Source: Mnemiopsis leidyi (Eukaryota; Ctenophora; Tentaculata; Lobata; Bolinopsidae). From it: 52,092 bases of DNA. The notes beneath the pieces were generated by a model. The model saw nothing but the letters and a program-made list of their open reading frames with translations, did not search any database and was not told the DNA's origin. A program made the translations under genes and the position numbers. Numbering within the stretch: the stretch's first letter is position 1; each line of letters starts with the position of its first letter. Below, piece after piece: positions 51,401 through 52,092 of this stretch. The stretch spans positions 161,473 through 213,564 of the forward strand of contig JH153999.1 of NCBI GenBank assembly GCA_000226015.1. Direction: 5' to 3'.

Positions 51401-51963
51401 TAGTATACTGGGTCGTCAAAGCATGTGTGCATATTGTAGTATACTGGTTCGTCAAAGCATGCGTGGATATTGTAGTATGCTCGTCAAACATAGCGAAATC
51501 ATTATAGGATAAAGTTGATATTTTTCTTCAACAAAAAAGTGATAAGTTTAGAAAGTCAGGTAAAAGAAGTAAATACAAATGCAGTCTACCTTGCCGGCTG
51601 AGACACAAGAACAAAGGATTCGAATTGATTGAGAAATGACGAAAGTATGATCTCCATATATGGACATATTGTGGACGCTTCTTCTCCCGAGAGAACATTC
51701 AAACGTACGAAATGTTATGATAGTACACTAAGGCCAGGCAGCACAAAAAGAAGAGAGCTATATCTTTATATATCTGGTTCCCTGATGTCAATCAGAGAAC
51801 GACAAGAAGAATTCAGTGCCGCTTGAAAACCTTCCTCTGAGGGATGTTTGGCAGTGAAAGGATTTAGTATGCTTTGTTTTCGAGCAAGCAACGTCTGCAG
51901 TTTTTGATTGCCTCGCAGGGCTGGCAGTGAATAGGGCCACTCAAGTGTGGAGACTGTCCTACG
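48401..51963. other. Upstream/intergenic region, no gene seen
   Basis: The 5' flank of the LRR-Ig-U-box gene. No clear TATA box or coding exon recognised. Frames at 48787-48975, 49187-49381, 50194-50412, 51629-51826 and 51766-52014 have no motifs. It contains a MITE remnant at 50540-50640 (ATTGGTCGAAATTTGTGACC-TCTCCCC), related to the element at 45300-45428, and a ~36-bp tandem repeat at 51374-51488. Confidence 0.45.
51374..51488. repeat. ~36-bp tandem repeat
   Basis: About three copies of CATGTGTGCATATTGTAGTA-TACTGGTTCGTCAAAG with point differences. Confidence 0.9.
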
Positions 51964-52092
51964 CATGTCACAGTCACTATAATTAGCTTGGGTGTTACAC
52001 CATGTCACAGTCACTATAATTAGCTTGGGTGTTACACCATGTCACAGTCACTATAATTAGCTTGGGTGTTACACCATGTCACAGTCACTATA
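51964..52092. repeat. 37-bp tandem repeat running off the window
   Basis: Copies of CATGTCACAGTCACTATAAT-TAGCTTGGGTGTTACAC start at 51964, 52001, 52038 and 52075. They are nearly identical. The array is truncated by the window end. Confidence 0.97.

Overview
The window is eukaryotic nuclear DNA, AT-rich, with spliced genes (GT-AG introns, split codon phases), tRNA-derived SINEs, a non-LTR retrotransposon and many terminal-inverted-repeat (TIR) DNA elements. The gene content (dyskerin, an ATAD5/Elg1-type clamp unloader, an LRR-Ig membrane protein) says animal. The repeat landscape fits an early-branching or other invertebrate metazoan; a cnidarian is plausible, but the species cannot be fixed from the sequence. 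No bacterial features, CRISPR arrays or confident free-standing tRNA/rRNA genes were seen. There are two assembly gaps (13860-14664 and 25343-25353).

Layout. 1-3.1 kb: a TGAC microsatellite, GC-rich repeat DNA, a hAT-like MITE with a perfect 8-bp target duplication, a possible terminal exon on the minus strand, and a 0.58-kb TIR element just upstream of the first gene. 3.2-17.7 kb (+): a 12-exon ATAD5-like AAA+ gene. Its 7.1-kb tenth intron holds an antisense, apparently intronless gene for a secreted protein (9.9-10.9 kb) and a decayed LINE (13.5-15.6 kb). 18.8-23.4 kb (-): an 11-exon dyskerin gene, tail-to-tail with ATAD5 and carrying SINEs. 24-28 kb: MITEs, a 32-bp minisatellite, one unassigned exon and an internally deleted MULE transposon. 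28-42 kb: mostly AT-rich non-coding DNA with weak candidate exons on the minus strand and a 40-bp minisatellite split by a pogo-like MITE. 42.1-48.4 kb (-): a 12-13-exon gene encoding signal peptide, LRRs, two Ig domains, one transmembrane helix and a cytoplasmic U-box. 48.4-52.1 kb: no gene seen; MITE remnants and short tandem arrays.

The main discovery candidate is the LRR-Ig-TM-U-box gene. Every exon junction keeps the frame, so one mRNA can join an adhesion/recognition-type ectodomain to a ubiquitin-ligase U-box. To my knowledge this architecture is not described in animals. A second theme is tandem duplication at splice sites: a 35-bp repeat copies the ATAD5 Walker A exon's donor five times, a 30-bp repeat duplicates a donor in the LRR-Ig gene, and a tetranucleotide array forms the acceptor tract of a dyskerin intron.

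ATAD5 (PCNA unloading) and dyskerin (rRNA pseudouridylation, telomerase RNP) are housekeeping nuclear genes. Nothing suggests they work together with the receptor-like gene.
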